Assembly (NCBI RefSeq): GCF_001434395.1
Contig: NZ_AZFS01000046.1
Location: 62,001-126,000 of the forward strand
DNA: 64,000 bases
Direction of reading: 5' to 3'
Origin: Levilactobacillus hammesii DSM 16381
GTDB taxonomy: Bacteria > Bacillota > Bacilli > Lactobacillales > Lactobacillaceae
Positions 25,949 to 35,070 of this stretch are shown here, one piece after another (the stretch's first letter is position 1; the number at the start of each line of letters is the position of its first letter). The notes under the pieces were generated by a model. That model ran no database searches. It had not been told where the DNA came from and saw only the letters and a program-made list of their open reading frames with translations. Made by a program: the position numbers and the translations under genes.

Positions 25949-27448
25949 GTGACCGTAGATGGGATCAAAGTAAAATGGCTGAATTTTTGGCGGTGGTGCG
26001 CCCGGCACTGTTCCCCGGCACTACTGGCGACCGTCTTAGCCGCGATTATTGCGGGTTACCTGCTGTTCGTGCCACCGTTTCACGGCTTGGCCGACAACGG
26101 GGACTTCTACCGCGCACAGTTTGTCAACGGGCTCTATCGCCTCAAGGGGTATAGCATGTTGGACTACGTGACACCCAAGCTGGGGATCATGCAGTATTAC
26201 AACGATACGACGGCGGCAGTCTTCTCTTCGCAACCCTTATTTGTCAAAATGGCCGTGCTGTTAAATAAGCTGTTTTACAGTAAGACGGTCTTTGATTTGC
26301 GGTTCATGGGCCTGATCTATTACCTTCCCTATCTGGGCAGTATGTACTTGTTAACCACAGCTATGACGGCCCCTTACCGCAAGCTGCGCAGTTACGTTAT
26401 TGCGTTATTGATCGTCTTTGTTTTTGCGGATTCATCGTTTACGTTGTACTTTAACTCATTCTTCGCCGAGCCCGGCATGCTGATTCTGATGCTCTACGCT
26501 TTTTCAGCTCTGATGTTGGTGGCGCGGCGGCCGGATTGGCATCCCCGGTTACTGACGGTGGTGTATTTCGTCAGTATCATGTTGCTAATCGCTAATAAGC
26601 AGCAGAATGCGCCACTCGCGCTGAGTTATACGGTGACGAGCATCGGTCTCTTCTTTATCTTCAAGAAACGGGCGCAGTGGCTGTGGATTGTCGGCGGAAT
26701 CGTAGGCATTCTGACGACTGGGGTTCTGACGTATACCTTGATTACCAAGCAATTTAACGACATCAATCAGTACCAGGCCTTTACCCACGGTGTGCTGCTA
26801 CATACGGACGATCCCAGCAAGAAGATTGCGAAGCGTGGTGTGGACGAGCAGTATGCCTTAATGCGCAACCAGGACTATTACCCCAAGAGTTTTGCGGCCA
26901 TCAATCCGAGTGATCGTTCGGTCAAGAAGGGGTTGAATGATAAGACCAGTTTTGGCTGGATCGTGATGTATTATGCCCATCATTATCCGCAGTTTCACAC
27001 CCTATTGGACGTCGCAGCCGGGGACATGATGATCACGCAGGTTAAGGCGGTGGGGGATTATCAGAAGGCTAGCGGGAAGCCCGCTGGCGCTCAGGTGACC
27101 TACTTTACGGGGTTCAGCAGCGTGGCCGGGGCCTTCTTCCCGCAGAAGTTTTCCTTCGATATCTTACTCACACTGGCACTACTGATTGTCTTCTTGGTTG
27201 GGGCGTATAACGACCTGGTTCATCGGCGCGTGGTCAACGTGGTCCGCTTCTTTCTGGTGGCGGGGCTACTGACCGTGTTCATTTTTGTCCCGATTATTTC
27301 GATTATCGGGGATGGGGACGCCGATTTGGCCAAGCACCTGTTCATGGTGCCGGTTAGCCTGGATTTGATTCTGATCACGTTTGTGGCCGACCTGTTGAAT
27401 CATCGGCTGTGGCATTCGGACGGAAACATTGAGGAGGATAACCAGTGA
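25949..27448 (+). CDS. Polytopic membrane protein of the exopolysaccharide operon (gene 2)
   Basis: A 499-residue protein with about eleven hydrophobic segments. After the first helix comes an acidic loop, GLADNGDFYRAQFVNG, which resembles the first extracytoplasmic loop of GT-C glycosyltransferases; a second soluble stretch lies around residues 285–380. It starts at GTG 25949, eight bases after GGGG, and its end overlaps the next start by 4 bp. I do not recognise the exact family. Its place between a GH8-like lipoprotein and a GT2 synthase suggests a role in decorating or exporting the polymer. Confidence 0.7.
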   Translation: MTVDGIKVKWLNFWRWCARHCSPALLATVLAAIIAGYLLFVPPFHGLADNGDFYRAQFVNGLYRLKGYSMLDYVTPKLGIMQYYNDTTAAVFSSQPLFVKMAVLLNKLFYSKTVFDLRFMGLIYYLPYLGSMYLLTTAMTAPYRKLRSYVIALLIVFVFADSSFTLYFNSFFAEPGMLILMLYAFSALMLVARRPDWHPRLLTVVYFVSIMLLIANKQQNAPLALSYTVTSIGLFFIFKKRAQWLWIVGGIVGILTTGVLTYTLITKQFNDINQYQAFTHGVLLHTDDPSKKIAKRGVDEQYALMRNQDYYPKSFAAINPSDRSVKKGLNDKTSFGWIVMYYAHHYPQFHTLLDVAAGDMMITQVKAVGDYQKASGKPAGAQVTYFTGFSSVAGAFFPQKFSFDILLTLALLIVFLVGAYNDLVHRRVVNVVRFFLVAGLLTVFIFVPIISIIGDGDADLAKHLFMVPVSLDLILITFVADLLNHRLWHSDGNIEEDNQ

Positions 27449-29007
27449 AAAAACGATTAATCCTAGTCTTGGCAGTGCTCATGGGCTTCGTGAGCCTGGG
27501 CGGCACGACCGTGACCGCCCAGGCTGCCGGCCGGCGGGTGTTGATCGTCTATGATGCCCTTAATCCGACCGCTAACGGCCAAAAGAAGTTGGCCGGGTTG
27601 CAGCAGGTATTGACCAGTGTCGGCGTCACGACCCAAACGGAAAAGTTAAGCGACTACTACGCCGGTCAGCTCACGACCAAGAAGTATGCCGGGGTGGTGA
27701 CGTTGGTAAATTGGCCGCAGGGGGACTTGCGGAATGCCGCCTTTACCCGCGACCGTCAGACGTTTACGGGGAAGAAGCTGCACGTGGGCCAGGACTTGAG
27801 TGCAGCGGAAGCCCGCGGACTTCACGCCACGCGGCGCAACGTTTATCATCAACAGCTCATCCTCAGTGCGGACAAACAGTCTCAGCTCTTGCCCTTTAGC
27901 GAAGATATCACGCTACTTAAGCCAGCGAGGCGGGCGCAGAATTTTGGGACGTTACGTCCGCAGAACCAGGGGATTGGCCGCTACCCATATGGGACGGTGG
28001 TTGGTCAGGCGGGGTACCTGCCTTACTTTGAGCCTAGTGGGTTCAGCCAGGTACTCGCCGCCCAAACGATTGCGCAACTGTTTGGGCGCCAACGCCAGTC
28101 ACCACCACTGCTCACCATTACCGGAGTCACGCCGTATAGCGATTTGACGCGACTGACCAAGTTGGCGGCTAAGCTGAATGCGGCCGGCATTCCCTTTGCG
28201 GTCAGTACGACCTCGGTGGCGGACAACACCTCGCTGGCGGCCTTCTCCCGGTTTGCCAAAGCCTTGCGCATGGTTGAAAACGATCAGGGGATCATCTTCC
28301 TGCAAGCACCAGTCGTGGGCGCGGCCGACCGGCAGAGTGGGGCGCTCTTGGAACAGACCATGGTGGAAGAGCTGAACCAACTGGGGCAACGCCAAGTGAT
28401 GCCGGTGGGGATCAGTGCCCCGGTCTACTGGAATCAGGATAAGATTTTTCGCAAGTATGGTTTGGCGCGGTCCAGTAACGTCTTGCTACTGCCCAATCCA
28501 ACGACCACGGTCTTTGCTCAGCAGGATAATCTGGGCGGGGCTTATACCCAGACCTGGATGGGCCTGAGCTTGAATTCCCTGTTAACCGTCAAAAATGGGC
28601 AACAAGTCGCGGTCGATCGTTTACGTTTTCCCGTGCCAACGGCGCTCACGGTGCCCTTTCCGACCAGTGAAAAGCAGCTGACGGCGACGCTTAAGCAGGT
28701 CACCCAGCTTGGGGTCACCTGGTATCAGCCCCAGGACGCCCTGAAGGCCAAGATCACCAGTGCCTCGGCAACCTTTGGCTATCGTCAGGGAACGTATTAC
28801 CTCAACGGGAGTCCGGTGACGGTGGGGACCGAGGCCACGGGCATTCCCAAGTATCATTTTGCGCAGAAGCGTCACGTCGCGCTAGATCGTTACTTCAAGG
28901 TCCAGGGAAATATTCTCTTCGTCTTCTTTACCGTCACGACGGTTGTCCTGGTGATCTTCCTCTTCTTGGGACGGCGGATTTATCGGCAGATGTTTCGCCG
29001 CAAGTAA
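27445..29007 (+). CDS. DUF2334-like (NodB-fold) membrane-anchored protein with degenerate active site, exopolysaccharide operon gene 3
   Basis: A 520-residue protein with a signal peptide (residues 1–27, ending TAQAA), an extracytoplasmic body and a C-terminal membrane helix with a basic tail (RRIYRQMFRRK). The segment LLTITGVTPYSDLTRLTKLA followed by IPFAVS looks like the DUF2334 opening (…EDVSPxTD…L…IPF), but the metal-binding Asp is replaced (TGVTP) and no HGYTHQ-type His motif is present. It probably no longer deacetylates and may bind polymer. It overlaps the previous gene by 4 bp (ATGA). Confidence 0.65.
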   Translation: MKKRLILVLAVLMGFVSLGGTTVTAQAAGRRVLIVYDALNPTANGQKKLAGLQQVLTSVGVTTQTEKLSDYYAGQLTTKKYAGVVTLVNWPQGDLRNAAFTRDRQTFTGKKLHVGQDLSAAEARGLHATRRNVYHQQLILSADKQSQLLPFSEDITLLKPARRAQNFGTLRPQNQGIGRYPYGTVVGQAGYLPYFEPSGFSQVLAAQTIAQLFGRQRQSPPLLTITGVTPYSDLTRLTKLAAKLNAAGIPFAVSTTSVADNTSLAAFSRFAKALRMVENDQGIIFLQAPVVGAADRQSGALLEQTMVEELNQLGQRQVMPVGISAPVYWNQDKIFRKYGLARSSNVLLLPNPTTTVFAQQDNLGGAYTQTWMGLSLNSLLTVKNGQQVAVDRLRFPVPTALTVPFPTSEKQLTATLKQVTQLGVTWYQPQDALKAKITSASATFGYRQGTYYLNGSPVTVGTEATGIPKYHFAQKRHVALDRYFKVQGNILFVFFTVTTVVLVIFLFLGRRIYRQMFRRK

Positions 29008-29194
29008 CGATGCTGGTGTCGAGCACGATGGTTGCGCCCCGTGATGATTTGCTGCTTAAAGTGAAAAGTGAGACTGATTTGACCGAAAAAACGTTAGTAA
29101 TAAGTAGAGTGGTCTCGTCAGCTGACGACGCCTTGTGCGGGCCAATGCCAATAGGCGGCCGGCATAGGGCGAATTTGAAAAAGGGGGTCATGGT
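29008..29194 (+). other. 187-bp gap inside the exopolysaccharide operon
   Basis: A 62-codon frame (29010–29198) spans this gap but has no ribosome site and no resemblance to a family. No terminator is visible. It may contain a secondary promoter for the synthase genes. Confidence 0.4.
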
Positions 29195-30448
29195 GTGAGT
29201 GTGTTGGATTATTTTGTCTTTGTCGCGATTCTGGTTATCTGGGGCATCCTGGTGGTTAACCTAATTTTGACCATGGCCGGATATACCCAGTATCTCAAGG
29301 ATGCCCGGACGCCCGCGCCGGAATTGCCGGCAGAGGTGCCCTTCGTATCCGTGATGGTTCCCGCGCACAATGAGGGAATCGTGATTGTGAAGACGGTACT
29401 GTCCCTCCTGAACTTCGATTATCCCCATGACCGTTACGAGATTATCGTGATCAATGATAATTCCAGTGATAATTCCGCGGACCTGTTGAAACAGATTCAG
29501 GATACCTATCCGCAGCGAAATCTAGAGGTGATCAATACGGACAAGGTGACGGGGGGCAAGGGCAAATCCAACGCCCTGAACATTGCCCTCAAGCAGGCCA
29601 AGGGGAGCATTATCTCCGTCTACGATGCGGACAACACGCCAGAACGACCGGCCCTGCGCTACTTGGTCGCCGAACTGATGCAAAACGATGAATTCGGTGC
29701 GGTGATTGGTAAGTTCCGAACACGGAACAAGAATGCCTCGCTCCTGACGCGGTTCATTAACGTCGAGACGCTGTCCTTTCAGTGGATGGCACAGGCGGGG
29801 CAGTTACGCCTCTTCAAGCTCTGCACGATTCCCGGCACCAATTACGTGATTCGCCGCTCTCTGCTCGACAAGATTGGCGGGTGGGACACCAAGGCACTCG
29901 CCGAGGACACCGAAATCAGCTTTCGCGTGTACCGGTTGGGCTATCGCATCAATTTTCAACCGAAGGCGGTCACCTGGGAGCAGGAACCCCAAACCCTGGA
30001 CGTGTGGTTTCACCAACGCACGCGCTGGGTTAAGGGCAACATCTATGTGATTCTCAAGAATCTGCCGTTGATTTTTCGAAAGACCGGGCGGCGCATTCGG
30101 TTTGATCTGTTGTATTTTCTTTCGGTCTACTTCCTCCTCATGACGTCGCTGATTCTCTCCGATACCGTGTTTGTCTTGTCGGTCGCGGGAGTCGCCCACT
30201 CGAACCTGTTGGGGTTCAACAACGCGTTGTGGATCTTTGCCATTCTCCTGTTCGTGATCAGTACCTACGTGACGATCACCACGGAGAAGGGGGAGATGAC
30301 GTTTAGCAATCTCTTAGTGATTATTTTTATGTACGTGGTCTATAGTCAAATGTGGCTGGCAGTTGCCGCTTACGGAATGGTGGGGTATATTCGTGAACAA
30401 GTCTTTCATCAACAAGCAAAATGGTATAAAACCAAACGCTATCAATAA
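29195..30448 (+). CDS. Processive GT2 polysaccharide synthase (PssC/PgaC-like), exopolysaccharide operon gene 4
   Basis: A 417-residue membrane glycosyltransferase. One helix at residues 5–28, then the GT2 domain: VSVMVPAHNEG, INDNSSDNS, the DxD in VYDADNTPERPAL, the acceptor-site Asp in LAEDTEISF, and the processivity motif QRTRWVKGN (QxxRW). Three or more membrane helices follow. This set of motifs marks enzymes that polymerise and push out β-linked chains (cellulose, PNAG, Listeria Pss poly-ManNAc). The start is GTG 29195 after AAGGGGG; an ATG at 29190 is out of frame and meets a stop at once. Confidence 0.9.
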   Translation: MSVLDYFVFVAILVIWGILVVNLILTMAGYTQYLKDARTPAPELPAEVPFVSVMVPAHNEGIVIVKTVLSLLNFDYPHDRYEIIVINDNSSDNSADLLKQIQDTYPQRNLEVINTDKVTGGKGKSNALNIALKQAKGSIISVYDADNTPERPALRYLVAELMQNDEFGAVIGKFRTRNKNASLLTRFINVETLSFQWMAQAGQLRLFKLCTIPGTNYVIRRSLLDKIGGWDTKALAEDTEISFRVYRLGYRINFQPKAVTWEQEPQTLDVWFHQRTRWVKGNIYVILKNLPLIFRKTGRRIRFDLLYFLSVYFLLMTSLILSDTVFVLSVAGVAHSNLLGFNNALWIFAILLFVISTYVTITTEKGEMTFSNLLVIIFMYVVYSQMWLAVAAYGMVGYIREQVFHQQAKWYKTKRYQ

Positions 30449-32528
30449 AGTGGTGCGGATCATGATTCTTTTTGGTGTGGTGCTGTGGTGTGCCCTCCTG
30501 GGGGGAATCTCAGCTCAGGCGAAGACCGCGTTGAAAACCTACACGCAGCCGTTTCAAAACAATACCACGAGTCTGTCCGGGCAGTCTGTTGAGATGAGCA
30601 CCTACTTCATTAAAATGGATTATTGGGATGTGAAGCAGGCCACGTTGAACCTGAACTACCAGGTCTCTCAGCTCTCCGATCGTCAGCTCTCAGACATCAC
30701 GGTGTCGCTAGGGGGCGTGAAGTTTGCGTCCTTCCGACCTAAGAAACAGACCGGACTTCAATCCAAGACGATTAAGATTCCGCTGCGGTTATTGGGCGGC
30801 CAAAACAAACTGAAAATAAGCGGACAAATTCTCAATCAGGCCGGTAAACGCGATTATCGCTTGACCCAGACACCGGCCAACTGGCTGACGGTTGATAACC
30901 GATCCGCGGTTAATTTTCAGTATGCCCTCAAGGCACCAACGCCCAACATCGATTCCTTCTACGATCACTTCTCTGGTCCAGACACCATTGTGAACCGGAA
31001 TTCGGCCATTGTGGTGCCTAAACAGGCGACCAACGCGGAGCTCACAGCTAGCATGTACGCTCTGACCGGGGAGTCCCGAGTCATCACGACGGAAAATCAG
31101 CAGATTCCGGTGGTTCAAACGGATAATCCGACGGGGCAACAAGCCGACTACCAGCTGGTGATCGCGACCTATCAGCATTTACCAGCCCGGCTACAGAAGC
31201 TGTTTAAGCCGGCCGAGCTTAAAAACGCGGCCCAGATCAAGCGTTACGACGCCAAGGGCAAACATACCCTGGTGGTAACCGCCACGACCGGGACACTGTT
31301 AGAGAAGGCCGCACGCTTCGTGGCCAATTCCGAACTGATGAAGGAGTCTAAACACCCGACCGAAACCATCACGCCGGCGACGCAAACCTTTACGTCAACG
31401 CTGAACTACGATGGTAAGTATCAGTTGACCACGAGTGCTGACCGTATTACCGGTGCGAACCATCAGGAACGCAGCTACTTTGTGAGCCTGCCCGTCGATC
31501 GCAACAATGCGGATGGCTCGACGATTAGCATTGATTTGCGGTATGCCCGCAATCTGGACTTTAAGAATTCACTCGCCACGGTTTACGTCAATGACACCGC
31601 AGTCGGGAGTAAACGGCTGAGTTCAGCACGGGCTGATAATGATACATTGACGGTCACCTTGCCCAAGGGGATGGCCCTGGGGAACAGCTTTACCGTTCGG
31701 GTGGCCTTAGACCTGCCGCTGAGCGGTTCGGCGGCCACTCAGGACAATAACCATACCCCGTGGGCCAGCATTGAGCCGACCTCGGTGGCAAGAATCAAGT
31801 CGGCGCCCGGCAATGATCTGCTCTTCAGCAATTACCCCAACCTCTTTCTGAAAAATTCGACCTACAGCAATATTGCGGTGGTTCGGCCGAAGACGATGAC
31901 GGCGACGGATTACCAGACGCTGACCAACATTTTTAATCTCATCGGTAATTATGCGGAGAACAACCGTGGGACGATCACCTTCTATGATCATCAGCCAAGC
32001 AAGACGGTCATGGCGGATGCCAACGTGATTGCCTTTGGGACGCCCAAACAAAATAGCCTGATTAGGGGATTAAATTCGCATCTGTACTTCAAGTACAACG
32101 CCGCCGATACCGGCTTCCTATCGAATGAAAAGCTGAGCATTGAGCAACAGTATGGGCAAACGATTGGGAGCGCCCAGCTTCTGCGCTCACCATATAATGC
32201 GCAAAAAGGCTTGCTCGTGGTGACTGGGGCGCGTCCCAACGGGGCATACTTGGCCTCAACGCAGATCAACTACCAACGCAACATCTCCCAGTACCAGGGG
32301 GATGCCATCGTCGTTGATCCGGACAATAACCACTATGACTACCGGTTCAAGAAGAACAAGCTTATTAATACCGCGGTCAACACCAAGCAAGAACTCAGTC
32401 GCCACTCGCAACAGCTCTTGTATCTGGCGGTTGCCTTAATGATGATTGTCGTGGTGACGATTGCCTTACTACTCCTGTTGTGGAAGCATGGCAGTTTGCG
32501 GCGGCGAAAGGGGGGCCATCATGAATAA
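30393..32528 (+). CDS. BcsB-like polysaccharide synthase subunit, exopolysaccharide operon gene 5
   Basis: About 711 residues: an N-terminal signal/anchor (MILFGVVLWCALLGG), a large extracytoplasmic part and a C-terminal membrane helix (LLYLAVALMMIVVVTIALLLL) with a basic tail. The opening MSTYFIKMDYWDVKQATLNL…SLGGVKFASFRP is the hallmark of BcsB, which guides cellulose out of the synthase, and the repeat of the two carbohydrate-binding/flavodoxin-like pairs is visible. Start GTG 30393 is chosen for its GGTGGGG site; it overlaps the synthase 3' end by 56 bp. GTG 30450 and ATG 30462 are alternatives. Confidence 0.83.
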   Translation: MNKSFINKQNGIKPNAINKVVRIMILFGVVLWCALLGGISAQAKTALKTYTQPFQNNTTSLSGQSVEMSTYFIKMDYWDVKQATLNLNYQVSQLSDRQLSDITVSLGGVKFASFRPKKQTGLQSKTIKIPLRLLGGQNKLKISGQILNQAGKRDYRLTQTPANWLTVDNRSAVNFQYALKAPTPNIDSFYDHFSGPDTIVNRNSAIVVPKQATNAELTASMYALTGESRVITTENQQIPVVQTDNPTGQQADYQLVIATYQHLPARLQKLFKPAELKNAAQIKRYDAKGKHTLVVTATTGTLLEKAARFVANSELMKESKHPTETITPATQTFTSTLNYDGKYQLTTSADRITGANHQERSYFVSLPVDRNNADGSTISIDLRYARNLDFKNSLATVYVNDTAVGSKRLSSARADNDTLTVTLPKGMALGNSFTVRVALDLPLSGSAATQDNNHTPWASIEPTSVARIKSAPGNDLLFSNYPNLFLKNSTYSNIAVVRPKTMTATDYQTLTNIFNLIGNYAENNRGTITFYDHQPSKTVMADANVIAFGTPKQNSLIRGLNSHLYFKYNAADTGFLSNEKLSIEQQYGQTIGSAQLLRSPYNAQKGLLVVTGARPNGAYLASTQINYQRNISQYQGDAIVVDPDNNHYDYRFKKNKLINTAVNTKQELSRHSQQLLYLAVALMMIVVVTIALLLLLWKHGSLRRRKGGHHE

Positions 32529-33390
32529 CCGAGCGAAGAATTCCAATCGCGAGACGTGGATTACCGATATTTACCTGATTGCGTTTTTGATGATGGTCAG
32601 CGGCCTCGCCCTCGGGATGGCCGCAACGCAGACCCACTACCTGATGATCAACGTGAGCTTTTTGGCCGTGACGATCTGTCTGATTCTGTTCACCTACTTT
32701 TGGGGGATTATCACCGGCTTGCTGCTGAATCTGGCATTCATGTTTGCCCAAGCCCTGATTGTGATTTACGTGAGTCAAACGCATGCGGACACGATGGCCT
32801 GGGGACTCATGTTTTGGATGTTTCTGCCGTTACTGTTGTCGGTGACGTTCTATGGCATGACGACGCATCTGCGTAAGTTGCAGGCGGACAACGTGAAATT
32901 GCGTAGTGATTTGATTGAACGGGGGGCCTTTGATGAATCGACCAACCTGCGAACGACGGTTTCCTTCATTGAAGATACGGCAGTTTTTACGGAAACCAAT
33001 CGGCGGTTTGATCTCCCGGTGACGGCCATGATTATTCGGATTCGCTACTTTCAAGAAATGCGCAGTATGATCAGCGATGCGCAGCTCAGTGCCCTCCTAC
33101 AATTGGTTTCGGAAACCATCAAGGATGCCATGCGCACGAACGACATTACCTACCTGCTCGATCGGTCCAATCCGACCTGGGGAGTGCTGCTATTCACCAA
33201 TCCGGACGGCGCCAACATCGCCGGGCAACGCATTAAGGAAAAGTTCGACAAGGCCTTAGCTGGTTCCAGCGATCTGTCCACGCTAGAAGTGCGCCTGGTC
33301 GTTGGGGTGGCGAGCTGGGATCCCGAGAAGATGAAGAACCCTTACGATTTAATGAACGCCGGAATCAAGGAAACGGAGTATGATGTGTAA
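32521..33390 (+). CDS. Membrane protein with degenerate GGDEF domain, putative c-di-GMP receptor (PssE-like), exopolysaccharide operon gene 6
   Basis: A 289-residue protein: four or so membrane helices in residues 14–112, a short coiled linker, and a GGDEF-like domain from about residue 135. The usual entry motif D-x-LTGLxNRR is replaced by DESTNLRTT, and the active-site loop reads DRSNPTW (residues 214–220) instead of GGDEF, so no cyclase activity is expected. The inhibitory-site motif RxxD is kept as RTND (205–208), at the position that binds c-di-GMP. In Listeria, the degenerate GGDEF protein PssE is the c-di-GMP receptor needed for exopolysaccharide synthesis. ATG 32521 overlaps the previous stop by 8 bp after AAAGGGGG. 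Confidence 0.82.
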   Translation: MNNRAKNSNRETWITDIYLIAFLMMVSGLALGMAATQTHYLMINVSFLAVTICLILFTYFWGIITGLLLNLAFMFAQALIVIYVSQTHADTMAWGLMFWMFLPLLLSVTFYGMTTHLRKLQADNVKLRSDLIERGAFDESTNLRTTVSFIEDTAVFTETNRRFDLPVTAMIIRIRYFQEMRSMISDAQLSALLQLVSETIKDAMRTNDITYLLDRSNPTWGVLLFTNPDGANIAGQRIKEKFDKALAGSSDLSTLEVRLVVGVASWDPEKMKNPYDLMNAGIKETEYDV

Positions 33391-33395
33391 GACCC

Positions 33396-33430
33396 AAAGA
33401 GTCTGTGAGGCCACTCCAGGCTCTTTCGTT
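33396..33430 (+). terminator. Terminator of the exopolysaccharide operon
   Basis: AAAGAGTCTG pairs with CAGGCTCTTT, followed by a short T-rich stretch, 5 bp past the last stop. Confidence 0.7.
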
Positions 33431-33447
33431 GTTGGTTCGGATAGTGT

Positions 33448-33471
33448 CACCGCCTCACCGCCTCACCGCCT
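33448..33471. repeat. Short tandem repeat next to repeat copy C
   Basis: CACCGCCT occurs three times in direct succession, 9 bp before the left end of repeat copy C. Confidence 0.6.
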
Positions 33472-33479
33472 AGCCGTCT

Positions 33480-33951
33480 CGCCTCCGGCTGCCAAAGATT
33501 CCGCCTGCTGTGGGGACCGGTGAAAGCCAAAGCGCGGTCTTTCACCTCGACTTGAAACCGCGCAAAAATCGCGGTTCCCAAGCTCGTCCCACGCTGTAAA
33601 TTGGCACAAGACGCCAATTAACACCGTCGTCACAGCTGGCTCCATCTTTGGCCTCCTGCGGCTATTGGCAGTCGGTCATGCCGGCACAATCGTAAATCTA
33701 GTTTGATCCGTTGGCTGCGCTTCATTGCTGACATGAACCACATTGAGCCGTGAGGTCGGCAGATATGGGCTCAGGCGCGTCGTTCTGCTTAGTCGGCGGT
33801 GCTTTTCCGCTGGCTTAGCGGAAGGCCAAGCTTGTAGACTCGTGGTTTTCGAGGCTTCAAGTTGTGCCCGCACCGTTCCAGTCCATATCTGGCGACCGGT
33901 AAGGCGGAGGCATGGACAATCAGCAGGCGGAATTCCTGGCAGCCGGAGGCG
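33480..33951 (-). repeat. Structured intergenic repeat, full-length copy C (opposite orientation)
   Basis: The ends are CGCCTCCGGCTGCC (33480–33493) and its exact complement GGCAGCCGGAGGCG (33938–33951), extended inward by GATTCCGCCTGCTG-type sequence on both sides, about 30 bp in total. Read on the minus strand it has the same order as copy A: nested module (33754–33898), then three hairpins. Stem 1 is AATTGGC/GCCAATT (33598–33619 region), stem 2 GGAACCGCG/CGCGGTTTC (33554–33578) and stem 3 GGTGAAAG/CTTTCACC (33519–33546). These differ from copies A and B by paired changes that keep the helices. It fills the gap between the exopolysaccharide operon and tmk. Confidence 0.8.
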
Positions 33952-34002
33952 AAAATCCAGATGGTTTCAAGTTGGTGCAATTGCAAAATTGAACGATGCA
34001 AA

Positions 34003-34031
34003 TAGACATCAAATCTTAATTCAAGTACAAT
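34003..34031 (+). promoter_or_regulatory. Promoter of the tmk–darA–holB operon
   Basis: TAGACA at 34003–34008, a 17-bp spacer and TACAAT at 34026–34031, just downstream of repeat copy C and 30 bp before tmk. Confidence 0.75.
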
Positions 34032-34061
34032 GTATGTATTCAATCAAAAATGGGGTCGAGT

Positions 34062-34706
34062 ATGTTGTCAGGAACGTTTATCAGTTTTGAAGGACCCGAT
34101 GGCGCCGGTAAAACCAGTGCTCTCGCGGCCATTACCGCTAAGATTCAACCCGAGTTAGGCGATCGGTTGACCATTACGCGGGAACCAGGGGGCAACCCGA
34201 TTTCCGAGAGTATTCGGACCATCATTTTAGACCGGGCAAATACCGCAATGGATTACCGGACGGAAGCGTTGCTCTATGCGGCGGCGCGGCGGCAACACAT
34301 GGCCGAGACCGTCTTGCCAGCGTTGGCGAACGATCAATTGGTCTTGTGTGACCGGTACGTCGACAGTTCGATTGCCTACCAGGGGGCTGGACGGCAGATC
34401 GGTGAGGATGCGGTTGCGCAAATGAATACCTTTGCAACGGACGGGCTCTTACCGGACCTAACCGTGTATTTTGACGTTCCTGCCGAGGTGGGGCTACGCC
34501 GGATTCAGGCGCACCGCCAAGCGGATCAGGTCGATCGTCTCGATGTTGAGCAGGAAGCCTTCCATGACCGCGTGCGGGCGGCCTACCTGCGCTTACAGCG
34601 GGCCAATCCAGAGCGGATCAAGCTAATCGACGCCACGCAGTCACCGGACCAAGTGGTGGCTGAAGCATTGGCATTAATCAAACAAACAGCAAAACGTTAT
34701 TTTTAA
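34062..34706 (+). CDS. tmk: dTMP kinase
   Basis: A 214-residue P-loop kinase with ISFEGPDGAGKTS (Walker A), the DRYVDSSIAYQGAGR motif that binds thymidylate, and the LID segment with the usual Arg. It phosphorylates dTMP to dTDP. ATG 34062 (MLSGTFISFEG) is preferred; an ATG at 34050 adds four residues but overlaps the GGGG that would act as ribosome site. First gene of tmk–darA–holB–yabA–rsmI, the classical firmicute order. Confidence 0.95.
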   Translation: MLSGTFISFEGPDGAGKTSALAAITAKIQPELGDRLTITREPGGNPISESIRTIILDRANTAMDYRTEALLYAAARRQHMAETVLPALANDQLVLCDRYVDSSIAYQGAGRQIGEDAVAQMNTFATDGLLPDLTVYFDVPAEVGLRRIQAHRQADQVDRLDVEQEAFHDRVRAAYLRLQRANPERIKLIDATQSPDQVVAEALALIKQTAKRYF

Positions 34707-34731
34707 ACCGGCATTTGAGGGAGGAACAGCA

Positions 34732-35061
34732 ATGAAATTACTAATCGCTATCGTCCAGGATAAGGACGCGAACCGCCTCAGCAATGAATTTATCGATCAG
34801 AACATTCGGGCAACACGGCTATCGACCACCGGTGGCTTCTTGAAGTCCGGAAACACCACGTTTATGATTGGGGTGGAAGAAGAACGGGTTGACGAGGTCT
34901 TGGAAATGATCAAGAAGGCCAGTCACACCCGGCAACAGTTCATGACGCCACCCGTTAATCTGGATGCGCAGTTGGACAATACCTCGTCGTATCCGGTTGA
35001 GGTGCAGGTTGGTGGGGCCACGGTGTTCGTGTTACCCGTTGACCAGTTCCATCAATTTTAG
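34732..35061 (+). CDS. darA: Cyclic di-AMP receptor, PII-like (DarA/PstA, formerly YaaQ)
   Basis: A 109-residue protein of the PII-like family. MKLLIAIVQDKDANRLSNEF, the loop RATRLSTTGGFLKSGNTTFMIGV and the C-terminal GGATVFVLPVDQFHQF match DarA/PstA proteins, which bind c-di-AMP as trimers. The targets are unknown in most species. It sits between tmk and holB as in B. subtilis and Listeria. The window also encodes a KimA-type potassium importer (49766–51601), another class of c-di-AMP-controlled protein. Confidence 0.93.
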   Translation: MKLLIAIVQDKDANRLSNEFIDQNIRATRLSTTGGFLKSGNTTFMIGVEEERVDEVLEMIKKASHTRQQFMTPPVNLDAQLDNTSSYPVEVQVGGATVFVLPVDQFHQF

Positions 35062-35070
35062 GAGGACCGC

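Noticed and set aside
29010-29198. 62-codon open frame between the DUF2334-like gene and the GT2 synthase
   Set aside because: It has no ribosome site, no hydrophobic or domain features, and overlaps the GTG start region of the synthase; chance opening in a GC-rich gap is more likely.
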